Source of the DNA: Leptospira sp. WS39.C2
GTDB taxonomy: Bacteria > Spirochaetota > Leptospiria > Leptospirales > Leptospiraceae
Length of the DNA stretch: 64,000 bases
Assembly (NCBI RefSeq): GCF_040833965.1
Contig: NZ_CP162142.1
Coordinates: 2,629,001 to 2,693,000 of the forward strand
Reading direction: 5' to 3'
Part shown: one piece after another, positions 49,886 through 58,900 of the stretch
Numbering within the stretch: position 1 is the stretch's first letter
How the letters are laid out: each line of letters starts with the position of its first letter
Translations under genes and position numbers: made by a program
The notes under the pieces: generated by a model
What the model saw: the letters and a program-made list of their open reading frames with translations, nothing else
What the model was told of the DNA's origin: nothing
The model's database searches: none

Positions 49886-50131
49886 ATTGTTTGGTGGTAT
49901 CTTTATACAGTTTAAATCTAAAGGGATGATGGAACGGATTGTAAATCCTCTAAATTGGGCATTTTAGGAGTCCGATCTCCTGACAAAGGTTAGTGAACCT
50001 TCGATTCCTCTTTCAGCCATGTTTATACGTATTTATCCTGAACTGGAAGTGGAATAGAAGAGTAAAGTCTTCCAGTATTTGTCATTTATTTCTTTACGAA
50101 AGTCTTAATCATGTAAAAAGATGATTCGTAG
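49886..50131. other. Intergenic region with short hairpins and a tRNA-like 3' end
   Basis: It contains three small hairpins (49936-49948, 49966-49981 and 49986-50001) and then TTCGATTCC...TTTCAGCCA at 50000-50019, which resembles the 3' end of a tRNA. No complete cloverleaf can be drawn, so it is not called a tRNA. The rest must hold the promoter of the cyclase gene. Confidence 0.4.
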
Positions 50132-52651
50132 ATGGAATATACTTACCAATTACCTAACATTGATACAGTTGGAGATGCATGGACATACTTTTGGTTGCAA
50201 CTTCCTTATGGTATCCCTGGGATTATCTCGTTAGTTGTTGGTTTCTTCTTAAGTGCCTTTAGTTTTCGTAGGATTTTTCATACCAGTGGTGAAGACAGAA
50301 TTTTATCACTCAATGTCGCCATTTCTTTTTTTGGATACGGCATTCTTGGACTCGTTTTATCTCTTAGAGCTTGGATTTTAGACCGTGAACTTTTGCTTGT
50401 TCTAAACAATTGGCTTTATCTTTTCATCATACTCATTTTACCTTCTAATTTCTACATCTGTTATGCGCTCTCTAGAAAAAAAATATTTTTATATTATACC
50501 TATCTTTGTTGGGTAAGTGTTGCCTTTGGTTATGTGGGACTCGTCCAAGGACTCGGATTTCATAATGAATGGTTTGATTACCAGTTTGGTAAGTATCCCA
50601 AAGCTACAAATTATATAAAACCATTTGGAATCATCCCTCTTGTTGGTTACTTCGCCCTCGTACTACCATTTTTTACCTTCCAATGGAAAATCCTGTTAAA
50701 ACGAATCCATAAATCACTCTTCATCGGTTACAATGTATTGTTTTTAATGACGATATCGAATGCACCGGTATTACTCGGATACAATGTATATCCTGGTTCC
50801 TTCTTTATATTCATTCCTCTCATCTTAATTGCTTATGGAATTTTTCGGTCTGATTTTTTAGATGTAAATGAATTACTCTTTGATCGAAATGGATTGTTCT
50901 ATATTTTATTTGGGGTAGTATCTTTTTCTCTCATCGTACTCAGTGGGACAGTCGCCTTAGGACTTAACCATGATGCTTATATGAATGGAAGTTGGTTTCC
51001 ACATGCCCTTCCACCGACGGTTTCGTTTTTTGTTGCGATTTTTATGGCAATCATTGTGGCAGGGAGTAACCCACAAGCAAAGATCAATCAGTTATGTGCT
51101 TTTTCACTCATCATCACTGCATTTTATAACTTACAATCCATTCCTACCAAATTAGAACTTAATTATTTAATTTTGCTTCGTATATCGCAGGTTAGTTTTT
51201 TGATTTTTTCTCTAGCTCCAAGTATCCTTTCTCGATTTGTATTAAAGGCAATTGGCAGTGAAAGGCCCAAGTCGCTACTCGTTGTAGATTTATTATCGAT
51301 ACTTTGCTCTTTTTTATCCATCACTCCTTTTTTACACAATGGATACTTTTTATATGATTATGGAATCATACATAAAAGTTACGTAGTCCCATACTTATTA
51401 GGTGTCGCAGGATTTTTTTCCTTTATCATTGTCGGAAGAGAAATCCGCAATCGTTGGAAAAAATTACCAAGAGAATCCATTGTAGCATTAGGTTCTGTGT
51501 TACTTTCGGGAGCATTTCTATTAACGGCATTTTTCCCTTCACATGGATTTGCAATCCTTCCAATCTCTGATTATCTTTTTATCCCAACCACCTTACTTGG
51601 ATTTGCTGTCTTAAAATTAGGAGCATTCTCATTACCAGGTAGAACCATTCGATTCAGCCAAAAACTTGCAAATTTAGGAATTTTTTCAATTCTATTTGCC
51701 AGTTTATTACAAATGCCAAAATTTTTAGAAAAGTTAGCATTTGGAGAAAGCCTTTTTCATATAACCTTAGTTACCCTACCACTTGTTTTATTTAACTACC
51801 TACTTGTATATGTATTTGCACGCCCCTTAGCAGAGGAATTGGATCGAAGTTATATCCTTTTAGAACAAGCAAAAAAAGAAGCAGAACTTGCGGGGGAAGA
51901 ATCTGAAAAACTATTATTAAACATCCTTCCCAAATCAGTTGCAGAAGAAATCAAAATCAATGGGTTTTGTGAACCAAAATCGTTTGAAGAAGCAACCATC
52001 CTCTTCACTGACTTTCGTGGATTTACAGAAGTTGCCCAAAACATGGAATCAAACGAACTCATCACGGAACTGGATGCATGTTTTACACAATTTGATGAAA
52101 TCATTTCAAGAAACCAATTGGAAAAACTAAAAACCATTGGTGACTCTTATATGTGTGCTGGTGGTTTACCAGATCCAAACTTTACACATCCAATTGACGC
52201 ATGCCTTGCGGCACTAGAGATCCGATCCTTTATGGACCAAATGAAAGATATCAAAACCCAATTAAATCTTCCTTATTGGGAACTACGAATTGGAATTCAC
52301 ACAGGTTCTGTAATTGCAGGAGTTGTTGGTCGTTTTAAATTTGCTTATGACATTTGGGGGAGTAGTGTGAACACTGCTTCACGTATGGAGAGTTCCGGAA
52401 TTGTAGGCGAGATCAATATATCTCAATCTACTTATGACAAAGTTCGATTTTTATTCCATTGTGATCACAGAGGTAAGATCGTCGATAAAAATGGCGAGAA
52501 ACATGATATGTATCTATTAAAACACATCAAACCGAAATTTTCCAAAGATGGACTTGTTCCGAATGATTTGTTTTGGTCCATTTATCAAAAAATCAATCAA
52601 GGTAGTAAGATGATTTTAAAATCAAAATATGAAATGGAAAGGATTAATTAA
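50132..52651 (+). CDS. Membrane class III adenylate cyclase
   Basis: 839 residues. About 14 to 16 membrane helices fill the first 570 residues, followed by a coiled-coil linker (AEELDRSYILLEQAKKE) and a class III catalytic domain (about 615-800). Metal-binding Asp627 (FTDFRGF) and Asp671 (TIGDSY) are present. Lys667 and Asp740 (AYDIWG) are the adenine-specifying pair, and Asn747 and Arg751 (VNTASR) are the transition-state residues. It should make cAMP in response to a membrane signal. Single-gene unit, convergent with the next gene (1 bp apart). Confidence 0.93.
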   Translation: MEYTYQLPNIDTVGDAWTYFWLQLPYGIPGIISLVVGFFLSAFSFRRIFHTSGEDRILSLNVAISFFGYGILGLVLSLRAWILDRELLLVLNNWLYLFIILILPSNFYICYALSRKKIFLYYTYLCWVSVAFGYVGLVQGLGFHNEWFDYQFGKYPKATNYIKPFGIIPLVGYFALVLPFFTFQWKILLKRIHKSLFIGYNVLFLMTISNAPVLLGYNVYPGSFFIFIPLILIAYGIFRSDFLDVNELLFDRNGLFYILFGVVSFSLIVLSGTVALGLNHDAYMNGSWFPHALPPTVSFFVAIFMAIIVAGSNPQAKINQLCAFSLIITAFYNLQSIPTKLELNYLILLRISQVSFLIFSLAPSILSRFVLKAIGSERPKSLLVVDLLSILCSFLSITPFLHNGYFLYDYGIIHKSYVVPYLLGVAGFFSFIIVGREIRNRWKKLPRESIVALGSVLLSGAFLLTAFFPSHGFAILPISDYLFIPTTLLGFAVLKLGAFSLPGRTIRFSQKLANLGIFSILFASLLQMPKFLEKLAFGESLFHITLVTLPLVLFNYLLVYVFARPLAEELDRSYILLEQAKKEAELAGEESEKLLLNILPKSVAEEIKINGFCEPKSFEEATILFTDFRGFTEVAQNMESNELITELDACFTQFDEIISRNQLEKLKTIGDSYMCAGGLPDPNFTHPIDACLAALEIRSFMDQMKDIKTQLNLPYWELRIGIHTGSVIAGVVGRFKFAYDIWGSSVNTASRMESSGIVGEINISQSTYDKVRFLFHCDHRGKIVDKNGEKHDMYLLKHIKPKFSKDGLVPNDLFWSIYQKINQGSKMILKSKYEMERIN

Positions 52652-52652
52652 A

Positions 52653-53429
52653 TTAAGGATCAGTGACACATCGCACGTGTCGAGCAAGAGCTTTTCCTGA
52701 AGAAGAAGTTGCACCAGAACAAAAATCGACAAACCAAGAAACACCTGCAGTAACAGCAGAAGCAGACCAAAAAGAACAAATATTGCCACCTAATTGAAAA
52801 ATTGATGTATTGAGGTAATAGCTTTTATTTACACCACATCCTCCCGCATTGTCAGCAGGAAAGTTTACAGGATTTTCAGAACATTCGACGGTTAATTTTA
52901 ACTCATTTTTTGTGGCAACGCGCCAATTGGATTTTCCAGTTAACACCAGACTGTCGCAATAGGAATATGCATCACTAGTCACATTGTTGAGAAGGAAGGT
53001 TATAACATCATTACATGAATTGTCATTGGTAGGGCAATATAACAAAGTTGTAGGAACCTCGGGCGAACAAGAATTGGAACTACTGATCCATGTTTGCCCT
53101 GAACTACATTTCGCATAGGTTAGTGTCGATTCCGAATAAGATTGTCCGCCAAAACTACCAGCCCTTCCTTGGAAAGAAATGGTACCATCTCGATTGTCTG
53201 TAAAAGTACCCCAAGGATAGGTAACTGAATTTGGTGACAAAAGGAGTAAAGTAATGAGGTCACGAGTTGCCGTAGATTCTTTTTTTGGCTCTTGCGTTTG
53301 GAATAAATAATAGTACAATGGAGAACAACTTGTAGAATATAAAATGGAAACTATAACAAAAAACCAAAAATAAAACAACCGAATATGATGTACCAATGTT
53401 TGTTTTGATTTGGTATTCATGAAAATCAT
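52653..53429 (-). CDS. DUF1566-like lipoprotein
   Basis: 258 residues; the ATG at 53420 would give 255. The signal segment ends in ILYSTSC, a relaxed lipobox. The C-terminal 110 residues match the DUF1566 (Lcl C-terminal) fold, with WRVATKNEL, YYLNTSIF, FWSASAV and ARHVRCV segments. Such proteins in leptospires are surface or periplasmic; function is unknown. Confidence 0.8.
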   Translation of the reverse strand: MIFMNTKSKQTLVHHIRLFYFWFFVIVSILYSTSCSPLYYYLFQTQEPKKESTATRDLITLLLLSPNSVTYPWGTFTDNRDGTISFQGRAGSFGGQSYSESTLTYAKCSSGQTWISSSNSCSPEVPTTLLYCPTNDNSCNDVITFLLNNVTSDAYSYCDSLVLTGKSNWRVATKNELKLTVECSENPVNFPADNAGGCGVNKSYYLNTSIFQLGGNICSFWSASAVTAGVSWFVDFCSGATSSSGKALARHVRCVTDP

Positions 53430-53616
53430 AACTTAAATTAATTTTTAAGCACTAAATAATCAAGATTTATTTGAACCTAGCAATGAATTGGTGATATATC
53501 CACATAACAAAAAAAAAGCAATTTTTAATCTATTTTTTTCTTTCAAAAATGCCAATTCCATGAGTCGATAGCGAAAATCTTCACAGTCCAATCAGTTTGG
53601 CAATTGCAGGCGTTTT

Positions 53617-54192
53617 TTGAATCAAAAAATTATCATTTTAATCTTCTTGTTTTTTGTTTCTTCGGTTTCTGCTACGAACATTCTTCTTAAATCAGGAGGA
53701 ATCTTAAAAGGTAAAGTGGTTAACCAAGATGGAAATCAAATCGAAATTTTGGATGAAAGCGGAAAACGTTCCACCGTTTCCAAAACCAATATATTAAAAG
53801 TTGTTTACAAAGAACATTCCGAACAAGAGTTAGCTGCCATTCGAAGAGAGGAAGAACGGAAACTTTTTTTAGCCAATCAAGGCAAACAGGTCCAAAACCA
53901 AAAAAATCAATTTGATACAAAATCAACAAAACCGATTCCAATCAAACAAATTGTTTTCTCTAATGATGGTGATCATTGTGATTTTTACGCTTCAAAACCA
54001 GAATGGTTTTGGTTGTATGGAAATTTCCCTCTCACAAACCAAAATTCGTGGATTGATTTATTGCCAGAAGATGAACGTCCTATTAAAATAAGTTATCAAT
54101 CAAATTGGATTGATACAACAGTGACAATTCTTATTGGATCACTGACTAGCATTAGCCGAAAGACAAGGGTCATCGAAATCTGTGAATTTTGA
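53617..54192 (+). CDS. Exported protein of unknown function (TTG start)
   Basis: 191 residues. The TTG at 53617 is the only start that gives the signal peptide (IIILIFLFFVSSVSA) and follows a GCAGG site. The mature N-terminus (ILLKSGGILKGKVVNQDG...) is a small beta domain also seen in other leptospiral exported proteins by my recollection. A Gln/Lys-rich linker and a C-terminal domain with WFWLYG follow. No function can be assigned. Confidence 0.68.
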   Translation: MNQKIIILIFLFFVSSVSATNILLKSGGILKGKVVNQDGNQIEILDESGKRSTVSKTNILKVVYKEHSEQELAAIRREEERKLFLANQGKQVQNQKNQFDTKSTKPIPIKQIVFSNDGDHCDFYASKPEWFWLYGNFPLTNQNSWIDLLPEDERPIKISYQSNWIDTTVTILIGSLTSISRKTRVIEICEF

Positions 54193-54301
54193 GTTGATTC
54201 AATTTTTCAATTCGATAGAAGATCTATTATAATTTTTAATATGTTCAAAGATTTTTATTTTTTATCTTGTAGCATCATGGGAACAATATCGTTGAATTCC
54301 G

Positions 54302-54655
54302 ATGAAGGTACATACTAAATTGACTTCTTTTGGATTTCGAGTCTATTGGCAAACTTTCAAAATCATTTGGAAATCACTAAGTGCGAAAGAAATAATCCCT
54401 TTTTTATTCAGGTTTTTACGAGAGCGATTCCGTTTGAGTCGAACAAACTTTGGCAAGGAATGGAAAACAAAATGGCAATCGAAGGCAAACAAAATGAATC
54501 CTCTCGACCTCATCGCCTTTTTTATCGCTTACAAAGAAGTGACAAGCCATGAACGAGCTTTAATTTTACTCATCAAAATTCTCAAACAACAATCAACTGA
54601 AGTCTTTTTTGAAATGGTAGAGGTGTTTCGAAAGTATGGGATAAAGATTGGTTAG
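54302..54655 (+). CDS. Small basic hypothetical protein
   Basis: 117 residues, strongly basic and helical, no clear signal peptide. The N-terminal half is Arg/Lys/Phe-rich (FRFLRERFRLSR), the rest amphipathic. Coding character is moderate and the ribosome-binding site is poor. No family is recognised. Confidence 0.5.
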   Translation: MKVHTKLTSFGFRVYWQTFKIIWKSLSAKEIIPFLFRFLRERFRLSRTNFGKEWKTKWQSKANKMNPLDLIAFFIAYKEVTSHERALILLIKILKQQSTEVFFEMVEVFRKYGIKIG

Positions 54656-54753
54656 GTGGAGAAAAAAGAAGAAACAAAACTTCTCTTCCTTTCCATAAAG
54701 TTTAAGTTTTTGGGCGCTCCCAATTGGATTGAATATTTGAAATTTAACGTGTA

Positions 54754-54850
54754 AGGGTTGGGCTACTCCGGGGTGCGCGTTCGCTCCCGTCCCCGGCCAT
54801 CTAACGATGGCAGGTGACCAAGCCCTACGTATCCACGAGCGCAGGGAAAA
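54754..54850. repeat. GC-rich dispersed repeat, copy B
   Basis: This matches copy A at 33255-33331. It can fold as an outer stem GGGCT/AGCCC, with two inner hairpins: CCGGGG...CCCCGG (54768-54795) and GCCATC-taac-GATGGC (54796-54811). The second inner hairpin is missing from copy A. It sits between convergent genes. It may be a small mobile repeat or a structured RNA; the sequence does not decide. Confidence 0.75.
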
Positions 54851-54938
54851 ATAGGATTATTTTTTACCTATCTTACTATCTAGTTCACTCTGTTGATATG
54901 CATCTGCGATTTCATCTTCACCTAACTTGAAAACTAGA

Positions 54939-55721
54939 TCAAAAATTTTTAGGAGTCTCCGACAAAAGAATTTTAGTTCTCAGCCAAAGAGGCACAATCC
55001 TCCCTATCCGAGTGGCCAAAGCAGTTCCGAATGGGAAACGGTTTTCTTTCCATTCTTTTTTAATGCCCTTTAAGACTAGGCTTGCAGCCTCATCCTCACT
55101 GATTTGATTCGGAGCAGGGATCCCGTCGTTTTTTACAGCATCCGTGTCCACAAAGCCAGGATGTATCGTTTGGATCCTTATATGTTTGAATCCGAAATGT
55201 TCTAACTCCATTCGTGCAGTTTCTAAAAAAAGACGTGCTGCGCCCTTGGACGCAGTATAATCACCTTGCATAGGAATTCCGAAATAGGTCGCCAAAGAAT
55301 TCATGTGAGAGATCATACACACTTCCTTTTGTTTTTTCATCTGCCTCATAAGAGGAACGTAAAAATTAATCAAAGAACTGTAGTTGATATTCATACATTC
55401 TAAGATCGTTTTCGCACTTGAAGTTAATGTATTAGAAGGAGGCCCGATCCCGATATTCAATAGAGCGATATCTATCTTTCCATACTTCTTTACTATTTCT
55501 TGTATTACAAATTCTGCATGGGACTCGTCTCTTCCATCACCGACAAAAGTGATACAATCACTTCCTAATTTCGTGATCTCTTTCGAGACTTCTTGGAGAA
55601 GATTTTCCCTTCTTGCGGTAAGTATGATTTTATTTTGGAATTTTGCTAGCGCTAAGGCAGTCGCTCTTCCAATTCCAGAAGAAGCTCCCGTGATTAAAAT
55701 TACTTTGTTTTTGTAGTCCAT
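54939..55721 (-). CDS. Short-chain dehydrogenase/reductase
   Basis: 260 residues, classical SDR length. The cofactor loop is TGASSGIGRA, and the catalytic pair lies in YTASKGA (Tyr and Lys), with Ser in the preceding ISHMNSL segment. NNIGIG-type structural motif is LLNIGIG. It is NAD(P)H-dependent; substrate unknown. A palindrome lies 35 bp upstream of its start, suggesting control by a TetR-like repressor not adjacent here. The downstream FAS/ACC operon ends 255 bp before it on the same strand. Confidence 0.9.
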   Translation of the reverse strand: MDYKNKVILITGASSGIGRATALALAKFQNKIILTARRENLLQEVSKEITKLGSDCITFVGDGRDESHAEFVIQEIVKKYGKIDIALLNIGIGPPSNTLTSSAKTILECMNINYSSLINFYVPLMRQMKKQKEVCMISHMNSLATYFGIPMQGDYTASKGAARLFLETARMELEHFGFKHIRIQTIHPGFVDTDAVKNDGIPAPNQISEDEAASLVLKGIKKEWKENRFPFGTALATRIGRIVPLWLRTKILLSETPKNF

Positions 55722-55755
55722 ACGTATCAGCCGATAAGAATTAATAAGCTAAAAA

Positions 55756-55771
55756 GTGAGTCAACACTCAC
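55756..55771. promoter_or_regulatory. Palindromic operator-like site GTGAGT-N4-ACTCAC
   Basis: A perfect 6-4-6 inverted repeat 35 bp before the SDR start codon, where a promoter would lie. TetR-type repressors often bind such sites in front of SDR genes. Neither TetR gene in this window sits near it. Confidence 0.55.
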
Positions 55772-55924
55772 CCTTGTAAAGGAAAATCTTTTCTAAAAAA
55801 GTTTTCGAACTACCAAGTTGACTCGTTATTAAAGGGACAGAATGCTTTCAGCGGTTATTCCGAACAAACGTTAGATCAGATTGTCCAAATAAAATTTTAA
55901 CTTTCTTTGAGTTTTGTTTCCTTT

Positions 55925-55968
55925 AAAGGATGGGTTTATGGCATTTAAAGTCGTTCACCCATCCCTTT
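55925..55968 (-). terminator. Hairpin after the FAS-AcpS-ACC operon
   Basis: Arms AAAGGATGGGT (55925-55935) and ACCCATCCCTTT (55957-55968) pair with one bulge, starting 9 bp after the carboxylase stop codon on the minus strand. The T tract is short. Confidence 0.6.
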
Positions 55969-55976
55969 TATAAAAA

Positions 55977-58900
55977 TTATCTGGAAGGGTCTTTGATCCC
56001 ATCCATCCATAAACTTTGTTTATTCTCTGCAGACTTCAATGCATCCAAAACGATAGAACGTAAATCTGCAATCGATCCAAATACTCCATCCAAAACCTTA
56101 GTTCCTAACGCATCGTTTTTTGCTTTGGCTTTTTCTTTATAAGAATCTAAAAAGTCCTTTCTGAGTGAATCAATTTCGACCTCTTTGTTTTCCTTTCGTA
56201 ACTGAGCCACTTTAACACCTTGGAATAAATCGAAGGCTGAGTGTGCTCCCATTACGGCAAGTGTTCCTTCCTCCCATGCATGGTATGATACTGCTGGCCG
56301 TAAAAACCCGCTAAAAGCATGGATCTGGCGACCACCATAATTTTGTCTCAGAACAATTGACACGATAGGATTTGTGGATAGGACATTCACATCCAATGAC
56401 TCACCACCTATTTGTTGTATTCGTAGTCGTTCTTGTTTGGTTCCAGGAACAAAACCAGGTGAATCAGATAACATAAGTAAGGGGATATTGTGTTTGTTTA
56501 AAAATTCCATAAATATTCTGAATTTTTCTGTTCCATGGGCATCCGGCGCGCCTCCATCTTTGGGTTGGTCAGCAATGACACCTATGGTTTTTCCTTCAAT
56601 ACGACCAAGCCCTGTTACCAAACTTTTACCTGGGTCATCTTTATAAAACTCGATGAAACTTAGATCATCTAAAATTTCACGAATCACCAATTTTTCCATG
56701 TCATAGGCGACAGAAGAATCAATGGGAATTTGAGGATAAGAATGGCGTTTCGAAAAATGATCCAGTTCTCTTACATGCAATAGATTGAATATTTGAGATG
56801 CTTTTAAGTATGCTTCTTCTTCTGATCGGACAGAAATTGTTGCACAATGTTCTGGGTTTGCAATTTGGGATGATTGGAATTTATTATCATCTAAACCCTC
56901 CGATTGAACCCAAATCCATACGTCTCCAATTGAAGATAACTCTGGTAAGGTTAGACCTTCTCTGTCCTTAACAATATGAATGATTGCCCTACTAAATTTT
57001 TGTAATTGTTTTTGGAAGTCTCTCCTTACTCTAAGAGATTGGTTATTTTCAGCATAAGAACTTCGATACCATTTTGAACCATAAACTAAGAGTAAACCTG
57101 AATTAATTTTCTGCGCAATCCTTACTGATTCTTTTGCTTTTACCAATGCTTGTATAGAATGAAATCCAAATTCTGTACGTGGCCCAAGTGCAATGATCGG
57201 ATTTCCCGCCATTGAAAAAAGTCCAGAAACCAACGATTCTGAACCTGAATAATTTTCCTTAATGGATAGGTATTCGCCTAAGTCCGCAATTTCTTGGATT
57301 TTTCTTTCCGAAAAAATAATTTTGGATCCTTCCCTATTCTGATTTGTAAGAGAATATAAGGAAGGACTTTCAATTTTACTAAATAGTATGGATTGTATTT
57401 TGTAAAGTATTGAGATCAAATGGGGTTTGTCGTTGGCTACAAAGTCCACAGTTCCTGTTCCATGCCCCATCACTCGTGCACCACCAATTTCATAATTTGT
57501 CAAAGATTCACCCGTGACAGATTCAATGACAGAAGCACCAGTCAAAACTCGATACGATTGTTCTTCGTCTAAAATCACTTGGATGGAAGCCTGGGAAGAC
57601 CCGTAAACATCGAGACCCGTGGAAGAACCAACTCCAACTGCCACAACATAACACTGACTAGGTCTTTCTCCTGTCACATATTTTTTAAAATTCAAATTTG
57701 GAAGAGTTTCTAATTTAAGCAAAAAACTTGATATTACAGAATCGTTATGTGACTCAATTGCGGAACGAAACTCTTCTGATTTTACTCTATGTGTGAGAAG
57801 AGCGGTTATAAAAAAACCTTCCGAAGCACGATTGAGAGCAACCATTCCTTCTTTTATGTTCGCTCCAGCACCATCATTCCAAACATATAGGGGAATATCT
57901 TTTCTGTAAGCAATGTAGGCAGCACTCAAATATTTTTTTCCTTCTTTATCCCCAGTTGCACCTCCAGCAATACGCGAATCTTTTAAGAAAAATAAAACAT
58001 CACTATTTGCAAGTTTTCCTAAATAAATTTTAGCTCCCACCTTTTGGGTTTGTTTAATTTCAGTGGAGCTGTCGTTCTCTAAAAAATCCAAACCTGGTAT
58101 TAATATTTCTTGGAAACTGTTTGGATCTAACGTTTCCTCTACCCACCTTTCTACAGGCCATTTTCCTTTTTCATATAATTTGGAATCGTTTTTTTCTGCC
58201 TCAGATGAGTAAGGAAATTTTATATCATTCTCTCCAATGTTATCAATTCTAAGTTTTCCATCTCTAATGAAAAATGAATAAGTTTGAAAAAAACTTTTTT
58301 TGTTTATGTTTCTTTCAATATCAATTGTTAAACTAGAGAAGGCTGCATGGAAAAAAAATTCTAAAATAGAATGAGCACTATTGTATAATTTTTCATATTC
58401 AATGATCTTATTTAAATTTTTATCATCGGTCTTTTGTGTTTCATTAGAATACGAAACCATTTCCAATCTTAAAAAATCTGCCTTTTTTGCATTGTTCGCA
58501 CCTTGTAATACCGATGCTCCCAAGATGGCTTCTTTTTCCAATTTTGGACAATGGAATTTTTCTTCTATATCCACAATAGGAACTAAAAAATCAGTATTCA
58601 TAACCACAAACAAAAGGTAGGTGGATGTTTCCTGTCCTTGGATATAATATAAAATTTGATTCTTTAATGGTGAATGGAGTCTTTGAATTTCTCCAATCTT
58701 CTTCCAATAATTTAATTTATTTTGTATTAAGTTTTGTACATGCTCTGGTAAATCTGAACTAAGGTTTATACCAGCCTTATCCAATGATTTTATGAACTCC
58801 GATTCTTCCATCTTTGGTTGTTCAAAAAGAGACCACGGATTCTTTTTAAATTTGGCAAAACTTTCATTATGGCGACGTGAAAGGGTTTTAATGCCTTCTG

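Noticed and set aside
49936..50019. A complete tRNA gene
   Set aside because: The 3' end looks tRNA-like, but no seven-base acceptor stem and no T stem can be formed, and the D arm is missing; kept only as a low-interest finding.
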